DNA from: Turritopsis dohrnii
Taxonomy: Eukaryota > Cnidaria > Hydrozoa > Anthoathecata > Oceaniidae
Length of the DNA stretch: 64,000 bases
NCBI GenBank assembly: GCA_027922465.2
Contig: BQMF02000472.1
Coordinates: 248,001-312,000, forward strand
Direction: 5' to 3'
In this document: one piece after another, positions 22,541 through 35,127 of the stretch
Layout of the letters: the number at the start of each line of letters is the position of its first letter
Numbering within the stretch: the stretch's first letter is position 1
Program-made: the position numbers and the translations under genes
The notes under the pieces: generated by a model
The model's database searches: none
Told to the model about the DNA's origin: nothing
The model's input: only the letters and a program-made list of their open reading frames with translations

Positions 22541-23526
22541 CTAGTATCCCGTGTAAAAACTTTTTATAGGTTTGAATCGATGTGAGCTGGATAGAGAGAA
22601 AGGCTTAGTATAATGAACTTTAGTATGATAAAGTTCATCAATTGTTTGGAATGCAGAATGTTGTTTAGAATGTAGTATCCCGTGTAAAACAGTGTTTAGA
22701 ACACGGGTTTTAATTCATCAAAAATAAAAATATGCGCTGTGCGTCCACTTTTTTCACTTTTTACATAAATTTTATAAATTGAAGATGCAATGCAATGGTT
22801 CCCCATGATTAAAAATATCTAACGTCAATACAGTAAAAACACTCTTCACTCTTTTAATTAAAAATCTCTAGGTATTCCATCTAAAGCATATTTAGTTCAA
22901 CACTGAGTTATAAAAAGAAAAACTTTTTAATCAGAAGATCTGAAACACATCAAAATATTCGTAATAAATCTTTCACGATACGATATATGCAGTAGTAAAA
23001 ATAAATTGTGCGTACAGGTAAACAACAAAGAGATTAAAATTGCTGTAACTGTTCATGGAATCCACACCTCTAATGTAAATAAAAGCCAAAGTCGTAAAAA
23101 AGTCAAAATTAATTAAAATTTAATTAAAAACAATTGCGATTTTCTTTACGAACCCAGATCGTTATGATTAAAAACCATGATATTCATTTCTTTATTTGAA
23201 AAGTAATGCCGCAGAAACCCCATTAATACTATCAGAAAAAGAAAACAAACAAACAAAAAAGTTCTAAAGCGTACCTACCCTAAAAACATTAAAAGATCTT
23301 TGTGCAATACTTTCGTTGTTGTCTATTGTTTCTTGATCTCGCGAATAATCAAAACATTTGAAACGATTAAATGCAATGCAATGTTTTCCCCTATACTAAT
23401 CGTAGAAAAATATTAACTGCCGTGGTCTGACACTCCATTATGAATAAGTGACCGCAAAAACGACCCGAAATTTTAGAGAGTGAAAGCGTGAAAAAAGCGG
23501 ATGCACACTCACGATTAGTATATAGA
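22541..23526 (-). mobile_element. Non-autonomous Helitron copy A (986 bp)
   Basis: Minus strand: TC at 23526-23525 (TCTATATACTAATCG) and CTAG at 22544-22541, after a GTAAAAA/TTTTTAC stem and the spacer ACGGGATA. Flanked by A and T. It splits the LINE ORF2 between the codons for K and L, and removal restores the frame. It is the same family as the copy at 53850-54822, in opposite orientation. No gene is present. Confidence 0.92.
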
Positions 23527-24149
23527 TTGAAGTACAAGAACGTAACAAATGTGTTAAACTCGTCAGACTTGCACGGAAAAAGTTTTTTTCAAATCTTGAC
23601 ATTAAAAAGGTTCAAGAAAACAAACGTTTCTGGAAAACAGCCAAACCGATACTTTCAACAAAATCAAAGTCTTCAGAACATATATTGCTAACCGAAGGTG
23701 ATCGTGCAGTCTATGATAATCAGGAGATTGCTGAAACGTTTAACGAATATTTTGTAAATATCACTGACTCTTTGAAATTTCCATCTGGAACTTCAAATTT
23801 ACAGAACATTAATCAAATCACTGAATCGTTTCGTAATCACCCAAATATAAAAAAGATCAAAAGTAATCACAGTAATAACACTTTCAGCTTTCGTAATGTC
23901 ACTGTTGAAGAGGTACAAGCGGAAATCAAAATCTAAAGAATAAAGGAGCACCAACAAGTAGTATTCCTGTTAGTATTATGAGAAGGAATATGGATTTATA
24001 TGCTGAAAAGCTTACAAAATGTTTTAATGAAGAATTTTTTAATTTTTAAGCAACTAAGTCAGTATTTTGAGGCTTATTTCTCTCCTCTTTTATCAGGTTA
24101 TCGCAAGGGTTTTAAAACTCAGGCCACTCTACTTCGTATTTTGTTGGTG

Positions 24150-24240
24150 TAAATTAGCTTATTTGACTTTGCTTTTAACTACGGCAAACCAACGTTAAAT
24201 AAATGATTCAATTCAATTCAATTCAATTCAATTCAATTTT
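24150..24240 (+). mobile_element. Short retroelement copy with TTCAA tail
   Basis: About 90 bp inserted in the RT frame between the codons around ATLLRILL and WRKFLD. It ends in five to six TTCAA units. The tail and 5' truncation suit a short copy of a LINE or SINE. Boundaries are approximate. Confidence 0.5.
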
Positions 24241-25566
24241 TGAAATTTGGCGTAAGTTTCTAGATTAAGGCAAATCTATAGGAGTAGTCCTGATGGACTT
24301 GTCCAAAGCCTTCGATTGTGTTAGACACGATCTCTTGCTAGCAAAACTTTCAGCATATGGTCTCTGTAAGTCCTCTCTTTGTCTTGTTTCTAGCTATTTC
24401 TCTGATTGTTTTCAGGTAGTTAAAGTGAACTCTACTCTCAGCGAATCACTTCGTTTGAAAGTAGGTGTTCCTCAGGGCTCAATCCTAGGACCATTGTTTT
24501 TTTTAGTATCTACCTCAATGATCTTTTCTATTTCATAAATTCTAATGTTTGTAACTATGCAGATGATAACACTATTTTTGCTGCTTCCACAAACTCTCAC
24601 GAAATCAAGTCTGAGCTACAGCAATCTCTTCAGTGTTTCTCTGAATGGTTTCAAAATGACTATCTTATTTTAAACTTAGACCAATGTAAGCTTTTATTAT
24701 TATTGACTAACCATAGAAATGTGGTAGAAAATTTCGAAAAATTTTATTTTTCTGTAAATAATGTAATTATTAAACCCTCTAGCAAGGTTGAACTCCTTGG
24801 TATCACTGTAGATCCAAAGCTCGATCTGACATGTAAGAAAGCTGGAAGTAAATTATATGCTATGGCGAGATTGAAACCATATCTTGATAAAGAGAAACTT
24901 ATTCTATTGGTAAATAGCTACATTACATCTCAGTTTAATTATTGTCCTCTGTTATGGGCTTACACTTCTCGTAGCAATAACAATAGAATAAATTCTCTCC
25001 ATGAAAGAGCCCTACATCTTGTAGATGGTAACACTAATCTCGATTTCTCTGAACTCCTTGCCAAGTATGGATGTAAATCAAATCACGCTTCAAATATTTT
25101 CCAGCTCATGGTCTTACTTTTTAAACGTCTACATAATCTGGGTCCTTCTTATTTGCAGGAAGTCTTTCCACTGAATACCTCTGGTACTGGCCTTCGTAAT
25201 CGTAATGATTTTAGGGCTGGGCACGCTCGCACTGTAAACCGTGGTGTTGAAACCCCATCGTTTCGGGGACCACAAACTTGGGGAAATCTGCTGATTCGGT
25301 GGAAAAGTTTAAATCTAAACTTCTAACATCCGAAAGACTTCCTTGCAAATGTCGTCTGTGCGCTACATACATCCAGCATGTAGGTTATATTTAAAACCTT
25401 ATTTTTATTATTTTTATCATTTTTACCTTTCTATTTTAACTATGTTAAGTCAATGTTTATTAGCTACTACATTATTTATTTTAGTAATTTAGAAAGCTAC
25501 GTATGTAACAGTATTTTATTGACATTAAATAAAGTAACAAATAAATAAATAAATAAATAAATAGAT

Positions 25567-26431
25567 AAATTGATCCGGCTTTGTCATTCTATGCCAAAAT
25601 CGTAATATTGATAGCCACAGGAACATCTGATTTTACAGCTCTAGATTTATTTTGGTTCACTCTTGCTAACCAGCTGTTTGATTTATTTTGTTGGTATTGT
25701 GAGAAAGTCATAACATTCCCTAAAATGTACAAATGATTAAGTACGTAAGTAAGTATTGCAAAGCTTGTGCCTTGTTTCTATGTACAAGTTGCTGAGTTGT
25801 TTTCAAGTCATTATATTTGCCAAGGACTTTCAATTGAGTTTAATCAATGTTTGTGACATTTTGCACTGCATTGTTTTATTTTATGTATAAAAAAACATGA
25901 TTTAGAAAATGTTAAAGCAACTATAACTTTGTCTATGAATTTGTTACTTATTTACTACTTATTGCCTCTTCACAGAAGTCTATAATGAAGAAGTCTATAA
26001 TGTTTCTATCAAATCTTTCCGAGTCTCATTTTCGTGGATTAAAACTCAAAGTTAATATTTCTGCTTATATACATAGCAACTGAATTTTTATTTTGACATT
26101 TTGTAAAAATTTGTTTATAGCAATGAAATAATTTACAATTAGTGAAAATTTGCATGTATTTTTCAGTAATCTTATCCAATCATAAATTGAGCCTCAAGTA
26201 TTCTCAATTTCAACTGCCATATTCAGCAGAAAATCCACATCCTACTCCTAGATGCAAACACATTTACCTCTACAAACTCTATGTACTCATGCTAGAATTG
26301 TCTTGCAATAGGGTGCAAGATAAAGAGTTAGTCCACCTGTGACCTGATAACTACTTATTTAGTAAAAGCTATTCAATCATAAACAAAGCTGTTTCAAATC
26401 AGTAAAAAGTAAATATTAAACTATATAATAC
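25567..26431. other. Probable HECT-gene intron, no gene seen
   Basis: AT-rich sequence between the LINE tail and the candidate 5' exons of the HECT gene. No coding stretch or repeat is recognised. Confidence 0.45.
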
Positions 26432-26778
26432 CTTCAGTGGGTGATTCTTTTTTTGGCAATCCAGTCGCTGCTGCTGCTGCTGCTTCTGGAGATGAAGCTA
26501 GAGAGAAAGAATTATTCTTTTTTTAATAAATTGATCACCAGACGAGTGTGAGCATTACATGTGTTCCACTTAGGCAATACGGTACTTTCAAAATATTTAC
26601 TGTACAACATACCTTTCCCACAATGTGCACAATACCGAGAAGTCGGGGTGAGCTTTTCTTTGCCAAAACATTTTTCAAAACATTTTAGCTGAAGAATAAC
26701 CAGCAACTTTGGTCGGTCAACTTGCACATGTTTTGTACAGCCTCGCTTTCCCAATCTGAAACTTAATCCAATATTTTT
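26432..26778 (-). CDS. Probable 5' exons of the HECT gene
   Basis: Two minus-strand exons. The first, 26778-26613 (acceptor TGCAG, donor GTATGT), codes for a basic and cysteine-containing block ending YCAHCGKG. The second, 26497-26432, has a run of alanines (five GCA and a GCG) and ends GAAG|GTATTA. The phase (1) matches the acceptor at 18563, so the intron between them would hold the whole LINE and its nested insertions. Exons further upstream are not seen; a Penelope-like fragment abuts at 26781. Linking these exons to the HECT domain is an inference from phase and strand. Confidence 0.45.
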
Positions 26779-26780
26779 CT

Positions 26781-27440
26781 GCATAGAAATTATATGAATA
26801 CCAAGCACCCTAATATCAATTTTACGTTCGAGAAAGAGGAAAATATATCGTTTTCCTTTTTGGATGTAAAGTTAGATAGAGAAAAGGTTAAATTTGTTAC
26901 CAGTATTTACCGTAAACCGACCTTTAGTGGTGTTTATTCTAATTGCTATAGCTTTATTTCAGTAACTTACAAATATGGATTAGTTTATTCACTATTATTT
27001 CGCGCTTTCACTATCGTGTCAGATTTCTCTAAGTTTCACCTAGAGATTCAATTTTTAAATGAAGTTCTTTGTAAGAATGGGTACCCTCAGAATTTTATAG
27101 ACGCGTGTGTTAAGAAATTTCTTCATAAGATACACACACCACCTCCCAACACACTTAGTTATGATGTACCTAAGAAGAATGTTCTTATTGTTTTACCATA
27201 TTAGGGTTCTGTCTCTTTACTAGCTAGAACAGGTCTTAGGAAATTTTTTCGTAAACAACTGTTGTTCTCCAAATTACAAGTAGTATTCAAGTCGTCTTTC
27301 AGATTGACTTCTTTATTTCGAAAAGATGCAAACCCCCTATAAACTTTTACTCTTCTAAACAAAAAGCTCACTAATCTCTTGAAAATTCTCAACTCACTTT
27401 CTGTTGAAAGATCAATACACACTTTCTGTTCGTGAAACAA
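26781..27440 (+). pseudogene. Penelope-like retroelement fragment
   Basis: The frame has KHPNINFTFEKEENISF, SFLDVK, TSIYRKPTFSGVYSN and DACVKKFL, which match the C-terminal side of the Penelope-like reverse transcriptase. It meets a TAG at 27202-27204 and continues in the same frame (GSVSLLARTGLRKFFRKQL, FRLTSLFRKDA) to a second stop near 27341. The RT core and any GIY-YIG nuclease are missing. Confidence 0.65.
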
Positions 27441-27458
27441 ATTTAAATAATTGCTATC

Positions 27459-30400
27459 ATGCCGCGAATATGTGCAGTGCCTGGTTGCGACCACAGATCG
27501 ACAAATTGTAAAAAGACGTTCTTTTCATTGCCAAAGGATGAAAAATATGCCAAAATTTGGATTGCAGCTATTAGAAGAAAAGATTGTTTGCCTAAATCCA
27601 TTTTGATATGCGAAGATCATTTTTCAAATGATTGTTTTGATCCAAGCAGAGATTTGAAAATTCGTTTCCAGACTGCCGGTAAGCTGCTTACATCAACAAT
27701 TGTGTCTTAATACTTTAAAGCCCTAATGATATGATTTGAATAACATAATTGTTGCTTTTTTATCTTAGGAAAAATCAAATTACCACGACTTCTGCTTACG
27801 GGCGCTATACCAACCAAGTTTCCTTGGTGTTCATCAGAAACCCGAACAAGTACTGCCTTGCAAAAAAGAACAAATCAGAGGGTGTGCAATTTACTTTAGA
27901 TAGTAAGTATTTTTTTTCAAAACGTGGATATTTACTTGAAATTTATTCCAGATTATTGCGGAATGTTCAACTAGCGCGTTTGAAGAATCCCTCTTCGATG
28001 TTGAAGAAACGGCGAATGCATTTGAACCAGGCGACAACGATGTACAAACTTCGATTTTAGCACAAAGAAATGTCGTGTCACAGCTGGATCAAACTAGTCA
28101 ATGTAACATAAAGGTATGAGATAAATTAACCAAATGTTTTATAGCCCTAAATCTGGATAAAAAAATTAATGAACGTCATTTTTAGCCTAACGTAAGAAGT
28201 AAACATGTTCAGACAGTAAAAGAACATTCCATTAGACCTGTGATGGTCTCAGTAGCATCACAATGGGAACCTCAAAGGGTCATCAGTACTCATCAGTTGA
28301 AACTCAAACTGATATCGAATATTTTGCAAAGACCACCACATCGGTTGCTACTCAAAAGGACAGTGAATGTATGCAAACATTACTTGAAAGCAGGTAAAGA
28401 TGAAAAACTTAATTGAATGTTAAACAAAACCTTACACCTCACAAATTACGCTTGTTTGTATTTTTTGACAGCTTTGATGAAATCTCCGACTTGAACGAAA
28501 GCTTTAACGATAGTTGGTTGGAGAAATCATCTTTGCGTGTTTCCAAAAATGACTCCGATTTTCAACACAAGGAGGATTCGGATTATGAAGATGACAGACT
28601 TCTCTTAACCGTACAAAGGTCTGTCGTCAACCTGATGACACAAAGAGTTTACATGGTTTATGAGAACTGCTTAGAACGAGTGTTATGGCACTCAAGTTTG
28701 TTACGAATTTTCTTGTTTGAATGGTTGCGATGCGAGGTGGTTTTCCCAACCAATAATTGATACAGTAAAAGGTATGAGCTTTTTATCACGGAATATTAAT
28801 AAAAAAGAATCTTTAGCGTATTATATCTTCTTCTTTCGACTATCAGTACTTCTTTTTAAAAATGTTTTCTACGTTTATAAATGTTTGCTACTGAATGATG
28901 GTTTCGCGTTTAAATGTCGTAGGTGTCGAAAATCTAACAGCAACGTCAGCAGTTGAGTTGGCTTGCATACCTTTTTCAAAAATACGAAAATTCGCAATGA
29001 TTATGAATATGCCATTTATTGAAAAGAGTACATACTATAGATTACGCGGTTAGTACATACACATATAGTAGTATTGATTGTAAATGTTGCGTAGGTAATC
29101 GTGAGTATATTGTAATGAGTGGGATCATAATTTCAGGAAATTATGTCTTCCCTGAGATCGTGAACATCAAAAGAAACTTTTTGAAGATATGAGCGCACCT
29201 TTAAAGCTTGCTATTGATGGTCAATGCGACAGCCCTGGCCACAACGCCACTTACTGCACTGTGTCAGCAATGGATTTGTGCTCGGAAAAAATAATAAACT
29301 TTAACATTGTCGATGTGAAAGAAGTGAAAAATTCTTAAGGTTTTCTATCACTTTGATTTAGTGTCAAGGACCGATGATGTAGCAACGTTGTAACTTATCA
29401 AGTAAATTGTTTTTTAGGTATGGAATTGGAAGGATTTGTTTGTTGTGTCGATGAAATACAGGAACAGAATGAAATCACAATGATCTCGACGGACCGTCAT
29501 GTACAAATTAAGAAAGAGATGAGGACGTCATATCCACATATCAGCCACGAATTTGATCCTTGGCATATAGCAAAAGGAATATCAAAAAAGCTAACTGCGG
29601 CCTCAAAAAAAAGGAATGTTCTATCTTGTGTGAATGGATACCAGCTATCATAAATCATTTGTACTGGTCCCTTTGCACGTGTACTGGCGGCAATGATTTG
29701 GTAGAAAGGGTGTTGTCGTGCATTCACCATGTTTGTAACAGGCATGACCTTACAGGAACAGGAAATAAGTATATGACTTTCTCCATCGTTTTTTATTATT
29801 ATTATTTTTTATTATTATATCTTTTACTGGGTGTTCTAAATTCTGATAATTTTTTATTTGAAGATTTTACCTGAAGTGTGCCTATGACGAGTACACAACT
29901 GAAGAAGAGGCTTCAAGAAATTGGATGAAGATGGGAAGCCCTGCTCATAACGCTATGAAGCAAGTTTTGCTTCAATCACAGCTTGTCAAAGACATGAGCA
30001 AGATGAGTCAAAATGCATCTACATCAGCATTAGAAATATTTCACGCCCCAAAAGTTCGTTTTATGAGAAAGAGAAGATGATAGCTTCGACTAAAATTGCA
30101 ATTTTAGATCATAACTTAAACGTGAATCGTGAACAAGTAAGACACATCTAAAATCTGATATTAATTCCTTCTATTAATTCCTCCTATATTTGCATAGCTT
30201 GTCGTGATTTATTAAATTTTCTATTACGTTTTTTCTTGTCAGGCAACAACGTTGAAAGAGGGAAAAATAGTTCCGCGCTTCAAAATAGCTTGGGACAAAC
30301 GAACGAAAAAATTTACGGCGACGAAAGTGGGAAAGGGTGTCGAAAGGCTAAAAGCTACAAGTTTATGAAGGATATTGCTGAGAATGCATACTTCAGGGCA

Positions 30401-30470
30401 GTGGATAGGAAAAAATCGTCACAAAGAAACCGACAACTGAAACGACGAATGGAAACTGTTTGACCAGCAG
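27459..30470 (+). pseudogene. THAP-domain DNA transposase (Kolobok-like), multi-exon, partly broken
   Basis: A THAP zinc finger binds DNA: CAVPGC, then FSLPKDE, W, ICEDHF and a last GAIPTKFPW in exon 2 (donor GTAAGC after 27678). Later exons cover about 27950-28113, 28180-28396, 28468-28754, 28920-29050 and 29200-29340, then 29416 onward. The transposase region shows AIDGQCDSPGHNATY (first Asp), STDRHVQIKKEM, YPHISHEFDPWHI, and a C-terminal segment (SLCTCTGG...RHDLTGTG; EEASRNWMKMGSPAH). The DGxCDSPGH/TDRHV/DxWH pattern belongs to a THAP-transposase family that I take to be Kolobok. Frame changes at about 27880, 28280, 28690, 29336 and 30050 suggest decay, although some may be unrecognised introns. 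TTAA flanks and inverted repeats were not found. Confidence 0.65.
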
Positions 30471-30617
30471 ATCGTCCTGAAAGAGAAATAATTGTTGAAA
30501 ACAGTATAAAGTATACTCGTTTAAATAAAACATTATAATTGTAATATGTAAATATGAACAAGGATTTGCGCCACGAAATCGAAAGTGTGCGGGTGTCGGT
30601 GGGCGGAAAAAACAAAT

Positions 30618-31387
30618 TTAATTTTCGTAAACCCATGTCAGTTCCATTTCATCAACTTCGCTACCCGACTTAAACCCAGTATAACGACCGCCAGTTTCCG
30701 GAAATTCAGATCGGATGCGATTGACCACGCAGGCTGGAATTACTCGTCGTATATTTCGACCTAGGCGATTGTGGGCCCACCATGTAAACTGCCTATAGGC
30801 GGCATATCGGTACGTTCTAGGGTTGAAAAAAGGCATTAGTTAGTCCAAATAACATTTTAGTCGATCGAAAATTGGAAACATATCGTTTCACCTGTTTGGT
30901 ACACTATCACGTTTGGGCAACTGACAACTTTCTCGATCGCGAAGACCAACAAGGGCTGTATAAAGATTTGGTTTCAAAAGCACAATGCTATAAAAATGTT
31001 GGTGTGCTGTGACGCAATCTTTTCCTAAGGTAGAAGCACAGTTGGATAAGAATTTATTATATAATTACGTAATTTATTATTTTTGTTATTATTATTTACG
31101 TTACCATAGTGTTTTATGTTAATGAATATTGGTTGTTACTTAACGTACCATGTAAACCAAAAACAGCTAAACATGAATCAAGTTCATGACAGCAAATGCA
31201 CTCCTCCTCAGTTTTCATTGCGATGCAATTGCCTCCACACTTGCACCACGTCTCTACAGCTTTATTGCCACGACCTTCCTGTTCTTCGTCTGATTGTTGA
31301 CCAGCTAGAATCTGAATCTTCACCAGAGCTCTTTTTCTTAAGTGGTTCAAATTGAAAACCAACTACTGTGTTTTCTCTTCGCTCCAT
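30618..31387 (-). CDS. P2X7 receptor C-terminal-domain protein
   Basis: Three minus-strand exons: 31387 to about 31155 (ATG at 31387; donor GTACGT), about 30975-30893, and about 30820-30618. The second exon reads LYTALVGLRDRESC and the third YRYAAYRQFTWWAHNRLGR and RRVIPACVVNRIR, then FPETGGRYTGF. The first has a cysteine cluster, WCKCGGNC and ECICCHE. This set is the cytoplasmic ballast domain of P2X7 (zinc and guanine-nucleotide binding in the rat protein), found without the channel in many invertebrates. A 1-2-base frameshift between the acidic N-terminal segment and DEEQEGRG (near 31290) is needed to keep the cysteines in frame. Confidence 0.7.
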
Positions 31388-33407
31388 TTTCGCAACAACA
31401 AAAAATCGTTTGTATTGTTAAAATAGCTTTTTTAGCATAATTCTTTTTATACACAAGGGATTTTGAGTTAACATCCATCCCGGGGGTATTGGTATAAATA
31501 AGTGATTTCCAACTGTATTGCGAAGGCCGGTCAATGATTTGTTACCGCTCTGACGTCATCATTTTTTTTCCGAGAAAACTCGTTTCACTGTATTTTTCAA
31601 AACTTAAAAAAAATATGGCAGCCATTACGATAAAAGCTGAAGTTTTGAACTTTGTTTTGCTTTTTATTTAGTTGAGATATTCTTAGTTAGCAAAAAGAAT
31701 ATCAAATTCCGAAACTAGGGCTTATATATGTTTGATATATTTAATGTTTATTTTGTGTGGGAGGTAAGCTTTAAGGAAAGGAAAGTTCAATATACTTTGA
31801 CAGGAATTATTTTCAGTGAATTACAACACTTATTTTTAACTGCTGCTATCCTAAATGGTCTTATTCACACTGGCAAAAGTACTGGTGAATTGACTAGCAT
31901 GACCAAAAATTACCCGTAGCTGAATCAAAAGGGACAACCATTATTATCTTGGATAAAAATTGAGTACAATTCTCCACACACGATAGAAACTTAAAAAGTA
32001 AGTTTACCTTAAACACACAAACTTCAGTATGAATTATTTTCTGTACATTGATTATGTTTCTGCCAGATCAATTAATCTTCTAGTAAAATTATCTCTTTCT
32101 ATATTGTATACAAAGTTAGAGCATGAAAAATGGAGAATTAATATAGAATAGAATTAAAGTACCATCCATGCTTCCCATTTTTAGTTTACATCAATGCAAT
32201 ATGCTGAGCAGTTATCATACATAGAATCAAAGGAAATTATGTAAATATGACACCAATATCAAGTACACCTGATAAACATGAAAGAATGCCTCCCTAATAA
32301 TCTTCATTTAACAGATGAGAATACTTCGACAAATTCTATGCCATTCATGATAAGTAAGATACTAATATCATTATCATTTTGTAATTACATGTTCTTCTGT
32401 TTTTTCGTCAAACTTAATTTTCAATACAGAATTTATATCTTTACTCTTAACTTCAATAAAACCAGCTATTGGTTTTCAGAACACATTATTTTCAATATGC
32501 TACACCAACAAGGAGCAAAATTGGTTCCAAACTACAAAGATAGCAGTTGCATCACATCACATCTTTTTTAAGAATTTTTGTTAATATAAACTCACAATGA
32601 AAAAAGCAACAATAACAAAGTTTAATTCTGAATCACAATAATAAAGGGAAGACGATTCAACTACTAAAGAAAATATAAGTAGTTTAATAAAACTAAATAT
32701 TTCTGTGTAAATGTTCAAGTATTTAGGTATTCATCACTTACTTTTAATTGTTATTATAAACCTGTTTCTCAAATACACAGCGTGCACTTACTTGTGAATA
32801 TAAGTGCACATAAAAAGTTAAAAGTATAACATTTTCAGCATAAGCTTTTCGGTAAAAACCATCTTCAGTGCTACAAAATAATAACTGCACATCTTCACTG
32901 AATAATGACTTCAGCATTTATGTTGTTGCATACAGCAAATATCAACAAAAGAACACTAATGTAATGTTAACAAACATACAAACTTGTCACCCCTACTCAA
33001 TATTAAGGGTACCTCCCTCGAGTTTTTTTCCAATATATCAGTACAAATGTTCACTACATTGATAGAGTAAGCTTTCATGAATTTAACAGTTATCGAAAAT
33101 TTTGGAATTTTTCGATAGGTTCAAGTTTTCCCAGGTATCTCCAAACAAGAAAGTGAGAAAAGGTTTAATTAAAAAATGATGATTACGCATACATCATAAA
33201 AATCTTTGATCAAACAAAGCCAATAGACCTTTCCCGAATTTCTGTTTAAACACGTGTTAGTAAAGCCTTGTTATCAAGGTCCGATTCGTTACTTAACTTC
33301 TTTATGAACTACGATTTGATGAGTCTTTATGAAGAAAACTTTCAACCTTTTTGTATATATTTTTATTCTAAATATAACCACAAAATATATGTACACATAT
33401 ATCATAC
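31388..33407. other. Long stretch without a gene
   Basis: AT-rich. No domain, conserved frame, TIR pair or tandem repeat was recognised. The short open frames here lack any familiar motif. Confidence 0.5.
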
Positions 33408-34536
33408 TCATATTGCATTGTGTCCAGTACTTCTAACAAGATCCCATTGCCAGGCAACAGCTCCTTCGTTATTGAAAAACGCTTTGAAGTCATCTCGAAT
33501 TAAAGCTGCATTTCTCGAGTAGTTGTTTGAACTTAACTGTCCTATTCTCTCAATTCCAGTGATATTTTCAAAGTCTCTTCTCCATTCACCTGGGATAACA
33601 TTTCCTTGATTTTCTCTATCCACATAGTTTTCTGGACAATAGCTGAAGTTACTGCCAGCATCCGTTAGTGTCATCAAAAAGTTATGCAATGCCACTATTG
33701 CTTTTGTTACAGCAATTACTTTATTGACCTGGGCAATGAGTGCCCTACGTAATATGCGAAAGCGACTTGCAGCAATCCCAAATACATTTTCGACTACTCT
33801 ACGTGCTCTTGATAGTCTATAGTTGAAAACACGTTTGTCAATTGGTAGGTTTTGCAGAGGATATGGTTTCATCATATGTGGTTTTAGTCCAAATGCATCA
33901 TCACCAACGAATGTGTAAGGTAGAACACGATTTGAATTTGGCAATTTGGACGATTTAGGTATAGTTAGCATATCATTTTCTATTGCATATCCAAGTTTAC
34001 AATTTGAATATACACTTCCATCACTTTGCCTTCTGGTATCTCCAATGTAAACTAATAAAAATTTATATAAAGCACTTCAAACCGCCATGAGTACAACACT
34101 ATGCTGCTTTTTATAATTGAAAAATGCAGAGCCAGATCTTGCTGGGGCTTGGATAACAACATGCTTGCCATCTATTGCCCCTAATGCATTTGGGAAGTCC
34201 CATTTTTCATAAAACTCTTGAGCAACTTTTTTCCATTCTTCTGGAGAGCTTGGTGGTTTTAAGTAGTCCCTTTCCCATAAGACATCCCAGATGGCGTTAC
34301 ACGTTTCAGGGATAATTCTTCCCACAACTGCTGGACTCATACGAAAGTTTGTGGCTATTGTTGTTTGGGCATCTCCTGTTACTAAATATCTCATTGTGAC
34401 ACATAGCCTTTCACTTGGTTAGATGGGCTCTCTCATTTTTGTATCTTGCTTTACAATTATTGGAGCTACCCAAGAAAGTAATGTTTCCAGATCTGTTGCC
34501 GACATCCTGAAGTACTGAAAAAACAGTTGCTGATCA
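33408..34536 (-). pseudogene. PIF/Harbinger transposase, main part
   Basis: DDE transposase of the PIF/Harbinger group: the first Asp in ALGAIDGKHVV, the second in VGDDAFGL, the Glu in ARRVVENVFG. The start of the conserved region is MSATDLETLL and RYLVTGD. One frame runs through with stops at TAA 34419-34421 and TGA 34077-34079, each one base from a sense codon. The N-terminus was separated by Helitron 2 and resumes at 41298. The Myb-like partner gene of these elements is not seen nearby. Confidence 0.85.
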
Positions 34537-35127
34537 TCTATATATTAATACCCGATTCTCCGTCTGTCTGTTTGTTTGTTTGTAAGTGACGCAAAATGGT
34601 AGATTTCGCTTCGAAAGAAATCGGGGATCTGCAACGGAGAGATCGCGGAGATCTGAAGAAAATTAGGGGGTATAAACTGAAAAAAATGGCTTCTAAAAAA
34701 TAGCGATGATTGCATGAAATTGTAATATTTTTAACTGAAATATATGTACATGAGTAATATAAGTCAATTTATAACTTAATATTTCCACAATACTTAAGAA
34801 TGACCTTTAGTGAATCCACTTTTAAGCGTTTGTTAACCCCCGTTCAATGTCATGGCAACAGTTGGAAACTGATCAGGTTTGCTTTGAACAAATTTTCATA
34901 TATTCGCGCGAAAAGAAAGTGAAGAAAGTTGAGAAAAAACGATCATTTCGTTTGCCTAAAGACAACAAAGGAAAGTTGTGTTTGCTTTTTTGTTTATTGT
35001 TGTCTATTTAGCTAGGTAAACTGACAAAAAACACAAGGCCTGTTGTTTTGTGGTGATAATAAAAATTATATAATTAGATTCCTCCTGTATAGATTGTTCT
35101 TTTGTTTGAGTTTTTTCTCAACGAGTT

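Larger units (their letters stand above)
18850..25395 (+). pseudogene. LINE ORF2: AP endonuclease and reverse transcriptase, broken
   Basis: The endonuclease starts around IGHLNIN, with FAETKLDESF and GDLNMEN, and runs to YGLVN at 19354. It resumes after piggyBac with MIKEPTCFKSLENP and SIDVILTN, then GISDHHKLI. After the Helitron the frame resumes as LKYKNVTN. The RT core appears at 24293 onward: DLSKAFDCVRHDLL, VPQGSILGPLFF, then a catalytic YADD at about 24558-24569. The C-terminus ends with a CKCRLC zinc-like motif near 25360. There are several stops and frameshifts (for example near 23936, 24150, 24265 and 24530) independent of the insertions. It is dead. Confidence 0.85.
18588..25566 (+). 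mobile_element. CR1/L2-like LINE, 5'-truncated, with nested insertions
   Basis: Starts inside the ORF1 end, which has an SGNH-hydrolase-like C-terminus (IHLNRSNVHLNKNG, stop at about 18803). ORF2 follows from about 18850, and the 3' end is an AAATA-type tail (25530-25566). The ORF1 esterase-like end plus an AP endonuclease/RT ORF2 suits the CR1/L2 group. The body is interrupted by piggyBac (19351-22104), a Helitron (22541-23526) and a tailed fragment (about 24150-24240). The LINE runs antisense within an intron of the HECT gene. No target duplication was found. Confidence 0.8.

Noticed and set aside
31540..31630. CRE-like TGACGTCA as a promoter
   Set aside because: A single site with no gene start near enough to support it.
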